Part shown: positions 33,431 through 42,229 of the stretch, in pieces
How positions within the stretch are numbered: position 1 is the first letter of the stretch
How the letters are laid out: the number at the start of each line of letters is the position of its first letter
NCBI RefSeq assembly: GCF_017875645.1
Contig: NZ_JAGGMR010000001.1
Span: forward strand, 6,324,001-6,388,000
From: Nocardia goodfellowii
Lineage (GTDB): Bacteria; Actinomycetota; Actinomycetes; Mycobacteriales; Mycobacteriaceae
Reading direction: 5' to 3'
Length of the DNA: 64,000 bases
Translations under genes and position numbers: made by a program
Notes under the pieces: generated by a model
The model's database searches: none
What the model was told of the DNA's origin: nothing
Seen by the model: only the letters and a program-made list of their open reading frames with translations

Positions 33431-33835
33431 ATGTTCATCCGTCACATTTTGCGCACCGCCGCTGCCGTCGCGGCGGGCATCGCACTGTCCGACACCGGCA
33501 CCGCCGGCGCGATGCTCCCGCTGATAGCCGACCCGGCTGCCGCGGCTGAAGCATCCAGGGATGTAGTCCACGATCCGTCGAACCGGGCCCTCGAATCTCG
33601 CGATAGCACCGAGATCCGAGAACGCATCCTCGATGTCCTTGCCCGATTTGTCGGCGATCAGCCCGAAATGGGTGAATTTGCCGCGCTGGACATGGATCAA
33701 TACGACATAGCCGCCTTTCTCTGCGAGGTAGAGGAGGCGCTCGGCGTCTACATTCCCGACCATGTCGGCGAGCGACTCACGAGTGTGGAGGGCGTCGTCG
33801 AGTACGTTCAGGCCCATCCCGAGGGTGCACGCTGA
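33431..33835 (+). CDS. Exported acyl-carrier-protein-like domain, no attachment Ser
   Basis: A 134-residue protein. Residues 1-27 look like a Sec signal peptide (FIRHILRTAAAVAAGIALSD, then TGTAGA). Residues 62-132 align along their length with ACPs: RERILDVLARFV, then DMDQYDIAAFLCEVEEALG, then IPDHVGERLTSVEGVVEYV. In carrier proteins the DSL serine receives phosphopantetheine; here the place reads DQY (Gln90, Tyr91), so it cannot be loaded by the normal chemistry. An ACP fold outside the cytoplasm is unexpected. ATG 33431 has only a weak GAAATCGAG; an in-frame TTG at 33422 is an alternative. A long antisense frame over this gene is a codon-bias shadow. Confidence 0.65.
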   Translation: MFIRHILRTAAAVAAGIALSDTGTAGAMLPLIADPAAAAEASRDVVHDPSNRALESRDSTEIRERILDVLARFVGDQPEMGEFAALDMDQYDIAAFLCEVEEALGVYIPDHVGERLTSVEGVVEYVQAHPEGAR

Positions 33836-33997
33836 AGCTGCCCGTTCGCGGCATCTTCCGATGGCGGAGCAACGGAGCCGAACAGTGGACGCAGGCTGAC
33901 TTACCTTGTGCCGCAACGAATTCCGAATCGGCAACCGCGGTGCACTCTGCACCGCGAATCACCCCTGACAATCAGCGATTCGAAAGGACGTAGTCTT

Positions 33998-35458
33998 GTG
34001 GATTTCTCGTCGAACAGCGATGCAGCTCCATTTCGCGCCTGGCTCGGCCTGGCTGTGCTGATAGTTCCGGTACTGCTGGTCGCCATGGATATGTCGGTGT
34101 TATATCTCGGGATGCCAGACGTTTCCAGCGCCCTGCATCCCTCGGCAACCGCGGAGATGTGGATCATCGACATCTACGGGTTCAGCCTCGCCGGACTATT
34201 GGTGACGATGGGAAACATCGGCGACCGGTTCGGACGTCGCAAGATTCTGCTGGCGGGCGCGGCCGTCTTCGGCCTGGCTTCCGTGCTGGCAGCCTGCGCG
34301 CCGAACGTCGGCACCTTGATCGCCGCGCGCGCATTACTCGGAGCCGGAAGTGCGATGCTGTTGCCGGCGAGCCTTGCCTTGATCTCGAACTTGTTCCCGG
34401 CCGGCCGCTCTCGCCGGACCGCGGTGGGCATCTGGACGGCATTCTTCGCAGGCGGCGCCGCGATGGGTCCGGTAATCGGGGGCACGTTGCTGTACGAATT
34501 CTGGTGGGGGTCTTTGTTCCTGATCAATGTGCCGGTCGCGCTGGCTGTACTGGTAGCCGCCCCGTTTCTGCTGCCCGATTACCGCGAGCCCGACGCCGGC
34601 CCCCTCGACCTACTCAGCGTCGGCCTGTTCCTGGCGGCGGTGCTTCCCTTGGTATTCGCGCTCAAGCGCGCCGCGGTGGAAGGCCTCGACGCTCCGACCG
34701 TGGGCGCCGCCGTCGTGGGCACGGCGGTGCTGTTGTGGTTCGTCCGGCGGCAACGTTGGCTGCCCGAGCCACTCTTGGATCTGTCACTGTTCCGGCGGCG
34801 CGCGTTCACCATGGCGGTCGCGGCAGCGTCCGTCGCGGCGCTTTCCTGGGCAGGGCTGAGCTACCTCACGTGCGCCTATCGGCAATCGGTACTCGGCTAC
34901 GACGTACTCGGAGCCGCCATGCTCGGCGTTCCCATGGCGATAGCGGTGTTCGGCTCCGCGGTAACCGGTGTTCGCATCGGGACACGATTGGGCACCACAC
35001 GCACGATCCTGCTCGCCCTGGGTGCCGCCGCGGCCGGAAATCTGATTCTCCTCGGAACCAGCGCCGTAGCCGGAACCCTCCCGTTCACGGTCGGCTCGAC
35101 CATTGCGGGCTTGGGGTACGGCGTCCTGTTCTCCTTCGCCTCGGAGGCCGCGGTGTCGGCGGTACCGATCGACGAGGCCGGTGCGGCGGCGGGCATCTCG
35201 GAGACAAGCCTGGAGTTGGGCAGCGGCGTCGGCATATCTCTACTCGGATCATTGGCCGCGGCGGTATTCCGCGGGGGCGGAGATTTCGCACCGACGTTGT
35301 CGGAAACGATTGATGCCGCCAAGGGCGACGAAACGGTAATCAGTTCTGCTCGCAGCGCATTCGTCGACGGAATGCATATCGCCACCCTCGTAGGCGTGGG
35401 CGCTGTGGTGTTGACGGCCGCCGCGATATGGGCAGTCACCAGGAAAGGCGGTGGATGA
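33998..35458 (+). CDS. MFS drug exporter, DHA2 (14-helix) family
   Basis: A 486-residue major facilitator with about 14 transmembrane helices. Family motif A is GNIGDRFGRRKIL, and the first helix carries the DHA2-type MDMSVLYLGMPD. The drug/proton antiporter motif C is seen as GPVIGGTLLYEF. It should export drugs or cations using the proton gradient. GTG 33998 with AAAGGACG upstream is preferred to the longer frame from 33908. It stands alone, followed by a GC-rich hairpin; whether it serves the ACP-like gene upstream is unknown. Confidence 0.9.
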   Translation: MDFSSNSDAAPFRAWLGLAVLIVPVLLVAMDMSVLYLGMPDVSSALHPSATAEMWIIDIYGFSLAGLLVTMGNIGDRFGRRKILLAGAAVFGLASVLAACAPNVGTLIAARALLGAGSAMLLPASLALISNLFPAGRSRRTAVGIWTAFFAGGAAMGPVIGGTLLYEFWWGSLFLINVPVALAVLVAAPFLLPDYREPDAGPLDLLSVGLFLAAVLPLVFALKRAAVEGLDAPTVGAAVVGTAVLLWFVRRQRWLPEPLLDLSLFRRRAFTMAVAAASVAALSWAGLSYLTCAYRQSVLGYDVLGAAMLGVPMAIAVFGSAVTGVRIGTRLGTTRTILLALGAAAAGNLILLGTSAVAGTLPFTVGSTIAGLGYGVLFSFASEAAVSAVPIDEAGAAAGISETSLELGSGVGISLLGSLAAAVFRGGGDFAPTLSETIDAAKGDETVISSARSAFVDGMHIATLVGVGAVVLTAAAIWAVTRKGGG

Positions 35459-35497
35459 ACCTGTCGGCGCCGCATGGACCAGGGCCACCACCGAATG

Positions 35498-35521
35498 GCC
35501 CGGGTCACATGTGCCCCGGGC
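35498..35521. terminator. GC-rich hairpin after MFS gene
   Basis: GCCCGGG / CCCGGGC around an inner CACA/TGTG pairing, 40 bases past the stop. It has the form of a U-less actinomycete terminator. Confidence 0.5.
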
Positions 35522-35593
35522 ACGATCGAGAAAACTCGATGGGGAGCCGTGACCGAGTTTGCCGAGCCACCGAATCGTTGAAATAGATACAGG

Positions 35594-36055
35594 TCAAGGG
35601 TCTTCGCTGGCGGCGATGGCGATTGCCCGGAGTGTGGCACTGAAGACAACTGCCTGCTCGGGTAGCCGTAGTGGGCCGGGTGTAGGTTCGGATGCCCAGC
35701 AGGAACCTGGCCCCGCGAAGGTGACTGGCAACAGCACCATCCGGCCGCTCGCGCGTGGCACGACATTGTGTTGCGCCAGCCGACGCTGCCGACAGCGCGA
35801 AACGGGTACCGGTGGGCGCGGCATCTCGACCAAGAAAGTCCAATGCCTCTCGCGGGAATTACTCACGATCGGAACCGATGGTTCGTCGGGCAGCAGGGTG
35901 CGGACCCGGCGGCCGAGCGCGGCGGGCATATCGATCGCGCCTACCTGCTGTCCGCATCTCAGCATGGGTCGACTGTCGGCCAGTTCGACCGGGAGCCCGT
36001 AGCGTCGGCGCAGTAGGTGAGCGATATCGACTGGGGTGCAACAGGAGTGGAACAT
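35594..36055 (-). CDS. Hypothetical protein, prim-pol-N-like fold
   Basis: A 153-residue cytosolic protein. AIDMPAALGRRVRTLLPDEP ... WTFLVE ... VVPRASGRMVLLPVTFAGPG ... RLPEQAVVF resembles small actinomycete proteins related to the N-terminal part of bifunctional primase/polymerase-like domains, which have the same order of VDMPAxLG, WxFL and LPP-type motifs. Catalytic acids of a polymerase are not evident. AGAGGCACG precedes ATG 36055. Function unknown. Confidence 0.55.
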   Translation of the reverse strand: MFHSCCTPVDIAHLLRRRYGLPVELADSRPMLRCGQQVGAIDMPAALGRRVRTLLPDEPSVPIVSNSRERHWTFLVEMPRPPVPVSRCRQRRLAQHNVVPRASGRMVLLPVTFAGPGSCWASEPTPGPLRLPEQAVVFSATLRAIAIAASEDP

Positions 36056-36473
36056 CAACGTGCCTCTGCTCCGTCGGTGGGAGCAGCCCGGCATTCGTCA
36101 TGTGCGACGGATAAGTACACATGCATCAGCATCTTTTTGGCAACCTACTTCCAGAGCGGTCTCGGTCCATGAATCGGCACTACTCACATGCGGCACACTG
36201 CGCACTGCGTGAGAGCCGTTGCTGTGCGCCATGATTGGCTGTCGGTAACGGAAGCAACCTCATCATGATCACGTTGCTGACCTGTTTCATCGGCATTGCT
36301 GCCGCATTGCTCGTTGGCGATTTTCGCTGCCGTTGCCAAGGCGGTTCAGTCAGGCGTTCCGGCGACCCGTGCAGCCCGCAGAGCCTGGCCCCACACCGAA
36401 CGCGCAGGGCAAGATTCGCCGGCCGAGCATGATCGGACGCGTCTGATCATGCTCCGAGCGTTGGTTGCACGAA
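36056..36473. other. Intergenic with terminator, no supported gene
   Basis: Apart from the palindrome at 36425-36454 I find no supported gene. A short hydrophobic frame (ITLLTCFIGIAAALLVG near 36265) followed, in another frame, by a helical stretch (VAKAVQSGVPATRAARRAW) could be a frame-broken small gene, but the evidence is thin. Confidence 0.35.
36425..36454. terminator. 30-base palindromic terminator
   Basis: GAGCATGATC / GATCATGCTC with an inner GACG/CGTC pairing and one mismatch, forming an almost continuous hairpin 20 bases past the stop of the leftward CCCH-repeat gene. It very likely ends that operon. Confidence 0.65.
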
Positions 36474-37103
36474 TCAGTAAGGCGGCGAGGGCAATCGGGT
36501 CGACGTGGAGATGCGGAGAACGTAGCGGCCGCTGCCGATGATGTCGTGGCGCTGGCGGTCGGCCGGGCATCTACCCGCGCCGCCGGCGTCGTCGCCGACG
36601 TTGAACAGGCCGGAGCATTTGCGGCACCACCGCCACTTGTCGTCGCCCCCCGGCCCGTCGCGGTGGGTCACGTCCTCCAACCTGTAGAAGCCTGATCCGA
36701 AGGGAACATGATCGGGCAGGCCGCTGAACTGTGGGGAGGGGCACACGCTCCGCACTCCAACCTGGTTGATTCCTTGGAACCACAGACCCTGGCATCGTTC
36801 ACACCAGCGCCAACCGGACTGGCCCTGACCGCCATCGGGGTCTTCTTTGAGGATGTAGTCGTAGCCGCTGCCATCGTCGTGATGACCGCCGTCGAGGATG
36901 TCGCCGGCCGGGCAACCGCCACGAGTGTTGTTGCCCGAGAACCAAAGCCCCCGGCAACGCCCACACAATTTCCACAACCGCTGGGTAGCCGACGCGGGGG
37001 CGGCGTTCCCGATCAATATCGGCCCTGCGACAGCGGTCAAGGCGGCAACTGCCGCGCCGCGCAGCACTATGCGCCGGGAAACGTCCGGATTGCCGACCAT
37101 CAT
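36474..37103 (-). CDS. Tat-exported protein with three CCCH repeats
   Basis: A 209-residue precursor. Residues 9-38 carry a twin-arginine signal (SRRIVLRGAAVAALTAVAG) with cleavage near ASA. Three repeats of about 45 residues follow, each starting W-x-x-C-x-x-C-x-GL(W/F): Cys47/50/64 with His74 or 75, Cys101/104/121 with His132, Cys160/163/179 with His186. Three Cys and one His per repeat suggest a zinc site, and Tat export of a folded metalloprotein fits. Each repeat ends GSG-(Y/F/R)-Y. ATG 37103 overlaps the upstream stop (ATGA), so it is co-translated with the membrane protein gene before it. Binding partner unknown. Confidence 0.75.
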   Translation of the reverse strand: MMVGNPDVSRRIVLRGAAVAALTAVAGPILIGNAAPASATQRLWKLCGRCRGLWFSGNNTRGGCPAGDILDGGHHDDGSGYDYILKEDPDGGQGQSGWRWCERCQGLWFQGINQVGVRSVCPSPQFSGLPDHVPFGSGFYRLEDVTHRDGPGGDDKWRWCRKCSGLFNVGDDAGGAGRCPADRQRHDIIGSGRYVLRISTSTRLPSPPY

Positions 37104-37708
37104 CGCCGCCGGCGGGGTGTCGAGGTCCGGGCGCCGAGTTCGCCCGCGGCCATGATCAAACCGCCGATGGCGAAGATCGCGAATCCAGGACCGGGGACGC
37201 TTTGAGCACCCTGCTGGCTCAGCATGATCAGCATCATCGCCCAGCCGAAGGCGGCGATCGCGCCGCCGATCCACAGGCAGCCCTTCGTCCAGGTCGGGGC
37301 CCCCGAGATGTCGTCCGGTTGCGGGGCGTAGTAGTCATAGGCCCAGACGTTGCCTCCTGCGGTGTGACCATTGCCGTCGCCGCGCACCACGATTCGGCCG
37401 TCCCGACCGAATCGAGCGACGATCTTCTCACCCCCCGCCCGGTCGATTCGCGCTCGCAGATCGGCCAATTCACGTTCGAAATCGGGGTCGGTTGCCGCCG
37501 CTTCCTCTATCGCCGTCGCGACCCGTTCCCGTGTCCGGATGCTGTCCGGGTTCGCACCGAGGTCGTCCAACGGCCCCTGTCCGAGCCTGCGGGTCACCGA
37601 CGCGGAGAGGGCGCTCAACCCCTGATCCAGCGATCGGTTCATCAACCTGTCACCGGCTCCCCCCAGCGCTGCGGTCAGATATTCGGCAATTGCCGTTCCG
37701 TCGATCAT
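37100..37708 (-). CDS. Membrane protein with helical N-terminal domain
   Basis: A 202-residue protein: cytosolic-looking helical region (ATAIEEAAATDPDFERELAD, residues about 65-95), a short Gly/His stretch, and two C-terminal transmembrane helices (about 135-158 and 170-190). Residues 73-95 (DPDFERELADLRARI) and the following GDGNG segment resemble effector-associated helical regions of actinomycete conflict proteins, but this is only a resemblance. ATG 37708 has GAGGAG six bases upstream. Operon with the CCCH-repeat gene; 283 bases separate it from the WXG-HExxH gene upstream. Confidence 0.6.
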   Translation of the reverse strand: MIDGTAIAEYLTAALGGAGDRLMNRSLDQGLSALSASVTRRLGQGPLDDLGANPDSIRTRERVATAIEEAAATDPDFERELADLRARIDRAGGEKIVARFGRDGRIVVRGDGNGHTAGGNVWAYDYYAPQPDDISGAPTWTKGCLWIGGAIAAFGWAMMLIMLSQQGAQSVPGPGFAIFAIGGLIMAAGELGARTSTPRRRR

Positions 37709-37991
37709 GCCCATCTCCTCGGTAGGCCGCCGCAAAGTGCAATTGTCTAATCGGCACCACGATCCGATGTGTTTCAACCGTTTTCAGCCGAAATCCTTTG
37801 TGAGGACAGGTAATTGAATGGTGCCCACACTCGGCGGACCGTCTGCGCCTCCACCCGGCGCGCCATCTTTCAGTGCGGCCTCCGGGGACTGATCCGCGTG
37901 GGTGTGAGGATACGGCCCGCCGTCAACTGGATTCTGCGAACCGTCCGGAGCCGTGCGGATCGAAGGACAGTCCGGTGGCGCTGTGCAAGAT

Positions 37992-39392
37992 CTAGCGGTA
38001 TCCGCCGTCGGATAGTCCCGCGTCTTCCTCGGTCTCGTTGCCGCCGGTAACCCGCTCCCACAGATAGGAGGCCAGGAAGGCGGTGCCGCCTTCGTGCGCC
38101 CATTGGCGGGAGTGACGCTCCTCGTGGTGCAGCAGTCGGTCCATGTCGAGTTCACCGCGGAACGGGCCGTCGGCACCCTCGCCCCACACCTGTCCCGACT
38201 TCGCCACCTCTCGAAGCTGCGGCGCCGGGTCTTTCGGGTTATCGATGTCCAGCATGAACATGTCGCCCCAGGTGGTTCCGCCGCCTTGGCTGAACTGATC
38301 CTGGACGACATTCCCACCCAAGCCCATCATTATGCCGTTCGGGGTGGTCACTATCCGCCCACCGTTGTCGTGCACAAATCCCACGTCTTTGTGGTAGCTC
38401 CAGGAGTTCTGGCGTTGCCGGTCGGCGATTCGCCACAGTGCGCCAGATCCGTACGGAACCGGCCCGAAGTCGGTCGTTTCGCCTTCTGTGCCGTAATCGG
38501 TGCCCGCGTTCAGGAGGTAGGTCATCCGCACCGCCTTTGTGGCGTCGTCCGCGCTGATGTCGGTCGGCAGCAGGAAATACGACTTGAAGATCCCGTCGCC
38601 GTCCTCGTCTTCGCGAATCTCTTTCATTCCGTCGAGGATTTCGAAGTCCTCGGGCGTGATGCGGTGTTCGGCGGCGATCTTGACGATGGTGTCGATCGAC
38701 ACGCGCCGGCGCACAGCGTTCTCGAGCCACTGCCGGTAGTAGCCGGACGCGGATGGCCCGGTCAGCAGCCCGGCGTCGCGCAAAGCCTGCTCCATCTCGA
38801 CCATTCGAGCGTCGATCTTTCCGGCCTTGCTGGCATCTGCCAGGGTGGTCGCCCCGTGGTCTCTGATTTTACGGTCCAGCGCGAGTTGCATCACCCGGGC
38901 GAGAGCGGCATCGATACCGCGCGCCGTATCGAGTATCGCCTTGGTCTCCTGTTCCAGCTGCTTCCTGATCGATGCGCGGTGCCGGTCGGCCACGGCGCGC
39001 TGCTCGGACTCGAGCAGAGACATCGGTAGCGGATCGGCGGGCTTGTCGTCCACGATCGCGCCGTCGGCGGCGATTGTGAATTGGTAAGTGCCTGCGAGAT
39101 AGTCGTTGTCGGCGACCCGGCGTTTCAGGGCGGACACGTCGTCCGACGCGCTTTGCAAGGCGTATTCGACGGCGGACAGCTCCGCGACCAGAATTTCGGC
39201 ATTGTTGCGCGTATTTCCCAGCGAACTGCGAACGCGCTCGCTCGCAGTGCCGCGCCAGGCGGGTAATGTCTTGGCGTCGTCGAGTTCGTCCTGCAGCCTG
39301 ATGAGTTTGTCTCGCCGCCCAGCCAGGTTGACGGCCACCGTATCGAGCTCCTCGGCGTCCCAGGCGCGGACGTCGTGGTAGCCGATAGTCAT
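37992..39392 (-). CDS. WXG-domain protein with C-terminal HExxH motif
   Basis: A 466-residue candidate type VII secretion substrate. The N-terminal 100 residues are helical with a WXG turn (AWRG, Trp46-Gly48) as in WXG100/LXG proteins; a long helical linker (130-260) follows; the C-terminal 150 residues have TTWGDMFMLDIDNP and then HHEERHSRQWAHEGG, in which His423-Glu424...His427 is an HExxH zinc-protease-type motif, and end EEDAGLSDGGY. EDEDGDG (261-267) may bind calcium. ATG 39392 overlaps the stop of the small helical gene (ATGA). Either a secreted toxin/protease or a structural relative; no immunity gene is obvious. Confidence 0.7.
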   Translation of the reverse strand: MTIGYHDVRAWDAEELDTVAVNLAGRRDKLIRLQDELDDAKTLPAWRGTASERVRSSLGNTRNNAEILVAELSAVEYALQSASDDVSALKRRVADNDYLAGTYQFTIAADGAIVDDKPADPLPMSLLESEQRAVADRHRASIRKQLEQETKAILDTARGIDAALARVMQLALDRKIRDHGATTLADASKAGKIDARMVEMEQALRDAGLLTGPSASGYYRQWLENAVRRRVSIDTIVKIAAEHRITPEDFEILDGMKEIREDEDGDGIFKSYFLLPTDISADDATKAVRMTYLLNAGTDYGTEGETTDFGPVPYGSGALWRIADRQRQNSWSYHKDVGFVHDNGGRIVTTPNGIMMGLGGNVVQDQFSQGGGTTWGDMFMLDIDNPKDPAPQLREVAKSGQVWGEGADGPFRGELDMDRLLHHEERHSRQWAHEGGTAFLASYLWERVTGGNETEEDAGLSDGGYR

Positions 39393-39706
39393 CCCCCGAA
39401 AGCCTTTACCGCGAGATCCTCGTTGTCGGAGTACAACTCCGCGGCCGAGGCGACCGCCGCACTCCAATAACCGACCTCGCCTGCCCACCCTTTCGCGCGC
39501 TCATTGAACGTCAACGCCAGGGTGCGGCCGCTCCTTGCCGCATCCCCACCGGGCAATGCCGCCGCGATCGCGTCCAAGCCGGTGCCCGGGTCCAACGCGC
39601 CGGCCTGACCTGCGGCAGATCCCGCCGCCTCGGCAGCTGACCGCAGCTGACCGATCTCGAGCTCGAACCCGCCCACATCCCGCGACCCGACGCCTGAATC
39701 CATCAT
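39389..39706 (-). CDS. Small WXG100-like helical partner
   Basis: A 105-residue, Ala/Gly-rich helical protein (FELEIGQLRSAAEAAGSAAG ... LALTFNERAKGWAGEVGYWS). The WAG turn (GWAGEVG) and length fit ESAT-6/WXG100-type or LXG-associated small proteins that form dimers with the effector and guide it to the ESX machine. Co-translated with the following WXG-HExxH gene (4-base overlap). Two adjacent ATGs (39706, 39703); no clear ribosome-binding site. No signal peptide, as expected. Confidence 0.65.
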   Translation of the reverse strand: MMDSGVGSRDVGGFELEIGQLRSAAEAAGSAAGQAGALDPGTGLDAIAAALPGGDAARSGRTLALTFNERAKGWAGEVGYWSAAVASAAELYSDNEDLAVKAFGG

Positions 39707-39957
39707 CAGCCCGCAGCCTAATGGACTTCAGCGGCGCACGTTCGGCGTCCGCTGCCTGCGACCAGGGACATTCCGACCGGACGGGGTGATGACGACAGGC
39801 TTTCACCGCCTGGTCACTCCTTGTTCGCCTGGCATGGTCGTGTCGGCGTTGGCGAACTCCTACCGGGGACGACATCATGGCGATTCGAGTCGGGCTTGGC
39901 AGCCCAGAAGCCTGGACCACTTCGTGCTGACTGGTGACACGCCGTATCCTGCCAGGC

Positions 39958-40884
39958 ATGAGCGCAGGACTGTTCGGACTCCTCGACGACGTGGCCGTAC
40001 TGGCCCGCCTCGCGGCTGCCTCCATCGACGACATCGGAGCAGCCACTGGTCGGGCAGCCGCCAAGGCCGCCGGTGTGGTGATCGATGACACCGCCGTGAC
40101 ACCGCAGTACGTGCACGGCATCACCGCCGACCGTGAGCTTCCGATGATCAAGCGGATCGCCATCGGATCGCTGCGCAACAAGCTGCTCTTCATCCTTCCG
40201 GCGGCTCTGGTTCTCAGCCAGTTCGCGCCGTGGCTGCTGACCCCGATTTTGATGATCGGCGCCGCCTACCTGTGTTTCGAAGGCGCCGAAAAGGTGCTGA
40301 GCCGGTTCCTGCATCATGAGAGCCACGGTCCCGAGTCCGGCGTGGCCGTCGATGAGAAGGCGATGACCGCGGGCGCGATCCGCACCGATTTCATCTTGTC
40401 CGCCGAGATCATGGTGATCGCCCTCAACGAGGTCGCCGACCAGTCGTTCTTCCCGCGCCTGATCATCCTCGTCGTCGTCGCCCTGGTCATCACCGCCGCG
40501 GTGTATGGCGTCGTCGGCGTCATCGTGAAGATGGACGATGTCGGGCTGGCGATGGCCCAGCGCTCCTCGAGGGCAGCGCAGGCTATCGGCCGGGGACTGG
40601 TGACGGGAATGCCCAAACTGTTGACTGCGCTGTCGATCATCGGCACGGTCGCAATGCTCTGGGTCGGCGGGCACATCCTGCTCACGGGCACCGACACTCT
40701 CGGCTGGCACGCACCCTACGAACTGGTGCACCACGCCGAGGAGGCTGTCCGCGATGCCGTTCAAGGTGTCGGCGGACTGCTGGCATGGCTGACGAACACA
40801 GCCGCTTCGGCGGTCATCGGCTTTGTTGTCGGCACCATTGTGGTACTGATCGTGCAGGCGCTGCCCTTCAAGAAGAGCCACTGA
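39958..40884 (+). CDS. DUF808 (YedI-type) membrane protein
   Basis: A 308-residue integral membrane protein. The start SAGLFGLLDDVAVLARLAAA and VTPQYVHGITADRELPMIKR, with several late transmembrane helices, are characteristic of the DUF808 family, whose E. coli member is YedI. Function is not known. ATG 39958 matches the family start. Lies alone on the plus strand between two leftward genes. Confidence 0.85.
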   Translation: MSAGLFGLLDDVAVLARLAAASIDDIGAATGRAAAKAAGVVIDDTAVTPQYVHGITADRELPMIKRIAIGSLRNKLLFILPAALVLSQFAPWLLTPILMIGAAYLCFEGAEKVLSRFLHHESHGPESGVAVDEKAMTAGAIRTDFILSAEIMVIALNEVADQSFFPRLIILVVVALVITAAVYGVVGVIVKMDDVGLAMAQRSSRAAQAIGRGLVTGMPKLLTALSIIGTVAMLWVGGHILLTGTDTLGWHAPYELVHHAEEAVRDAVQGVGGLLAWLTNTAASAVIGFVVGTIVVLIVQALPFKKSH

Positions 40885-40957
40885 CCCGAGCGCGGTAGCA
40901 CCCGCTGACCGGTCACGCTGGTGACACCACGCGGCCTCGAATCACCCACCGCAACCA

Positions 40958-42094
40958 TCAACCGGTCCTAGCGCGTGAACGCCGCCTTCCTGACCGGTGG
41001 CCGCGCACAGTGGCCCCTGCGGGCCACACCCTGGCCAGATCGAGCAACCTGCTGAGGTCGGACTCGAAATCGCCCGCACCCCGGGGCAATTGAGCCGCGG
41101 AGAAGGCATAGATCGGAGCAGCACCCGCTCGGCGTGTGGCTGCCGCGGCGGCGACCCGTCGCGCGAACTCCTCGCTCCTCTCGGTCAGCGGTGCGGGCCC
41201 GGCAGGCAGATACGGTGCGAGATGTATGAGGGCGTCCCGGATTTCGACGGTCATCCGCAATAGCCGGATGACGGGATCGGGCGGCCGCGTGGGGCGGCCG
41301 GCCGGTTTCACGATCTCTGGAACGGCGGCGGTGAGATCTCGCCAGAGCGGTTCGAGGCGACGGCAGGCCCGTCCCTCGCGATCCAGGCGCGCCGCGCGCA
41401 GCACGGCCATCGCCAGCGGCAGCGTGGGCGCGATGCTGTTGACGACGACGGCGACCGTGAAAGCCAGCTCGGCACGCGGCAGGTGCGGGCCCAGTTGAGG
41501 TCGGCCGGTAAGCAATTGGAGGATGGACAGCAACTGGGTAACCCAGACGAACGCCATGCTCGCCACCATGCTCGAGCCGATGACCCGTTCCCCTGCGGTG
41601 AGGTCGCCGAGGCTGGACTCGCGCAACACCATACGGGCGAAGACCACCGTGTTGACGGTGATCGGCACGCCGATCGCGGCCGTGATCACCAGCCCGTCCC
41701 AGGTGCGGCCCAGGTCCACCGGTCGTCCCGCGCTGCGCGCCGCCGTGCCAGCGATCACGATCGCGGCGGTCGAAAGCAGACCGATACAGACGGATCGGCG
41801 CTGCCGCCGGCGCAGAGTCGCGGAGTCGATATCGCCGCGGCGCAGGCAGCCGATGGCGTAGAGGCAACTCGTCGACATCACCGCGCCACCCGCTGCCAAT
41901 TCGTAGAGCGGAGCGGAGAAGTCGGACGCGGCCGCAAGCCGGTACAGCAACAGAGCCGCCGCACACCAGGCGAACAGCTGATTGAGCATCTGGTCGATGG
42001 CGGTATCCCGGAAGAGCCAGAAGCGGCCGAGCACCGACAGCATCGTCCAGACGGTCAAGGGCCACCCGAGATAGCCGGGAATCAACGACGACAA
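40958..42094 (-). CDS. MAB_1171c/DUF6545-type membrane protein
   Basis: A 378-residue protein: about seven transmembrane helices in the first 240 residues and a cytosolic C-terminal domain (LEPLWRDLTAAVPEIV ... RLLRMTVEIRDALIHLAPYL), the pattern of actinomycete DUF6545 proteins, which often sit beside XRE-type regulators. Here no HTH gene is adjacent. The start is TTG 42094, supported by GAGGTGCAGG upstream. Compare the shorter relative at 31805, which has an HTH partner. Function unknown. Confidence 0.7.
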   Translation of the reverse strand: MSSLIPGYLGWPLTVWTMLSVLGRFWLFRDTAIDQMLNQLFAWCAAALLLYRLAAASDFSAPLYELAAGGAVMSTSCLYAIGCLRRGDIDSATLRRRQRRSVCIGLLSTAAIVIAGTAARSAGRPVDLGRTWDGLVITAAIGVPITVNTVVFARMVLRESSLGDLTAGERVIGSSMVASMAFVWVTQLLSILQLLTGRPQLGPHLPRAELAFTVAVVVNSIAPTLPLAMAVLRAARLDREGRACRRLEPLWRDLTAAVPEIVKPAGRPTRPPDPVIRLLRMTVEIRDALIHLAPYLPAGPAPLTERSEEFARRVAAAAATRRAGAAPIYAFSAAQLPRGAGDFESDLSRLLDLARVWPAGATVRGHRSGRRRSRARTG

Positions 42095-42229
42095 GCGACC
42101 TGCACCTCACAGCCGAGCGAAATACCTTCGCGCACAGTATCGGCGGGCCCCAGCGCCGCCACTGTCAGCGCACCGGTTGCGTGGCGCGGCCTCCCCAGCT
42201 CCGAGCAGCGCGGCTGCACGAGGCTCGGC

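Noticed and set aside
33242..33952. 236-residue minus-strand open frame over the exported ACP-like gene
   Set aside because: No ribosome-binding site, no family pattern, and the sequence is what GC-rich codon bias gives opposite a real gene. The plus frame has both a signal peptide and an ACP-like domain.
37784..37991. Open frame after the WXG-HExxH gene that could be an immunity lipoprotein
   Set aside because: The tail (THADQSPEAALKDGAPGGGA) looks protein-like, but the frame has no ATG, GTG or TTG at a useful place between 37829 and well inside the upstream gene.
40885..40957. Small GTCAC/GTGAC hairpin between the DUF808 and DUF6545-type genes
   Set aside because: Only five base pairs; too weak to call a terminator.
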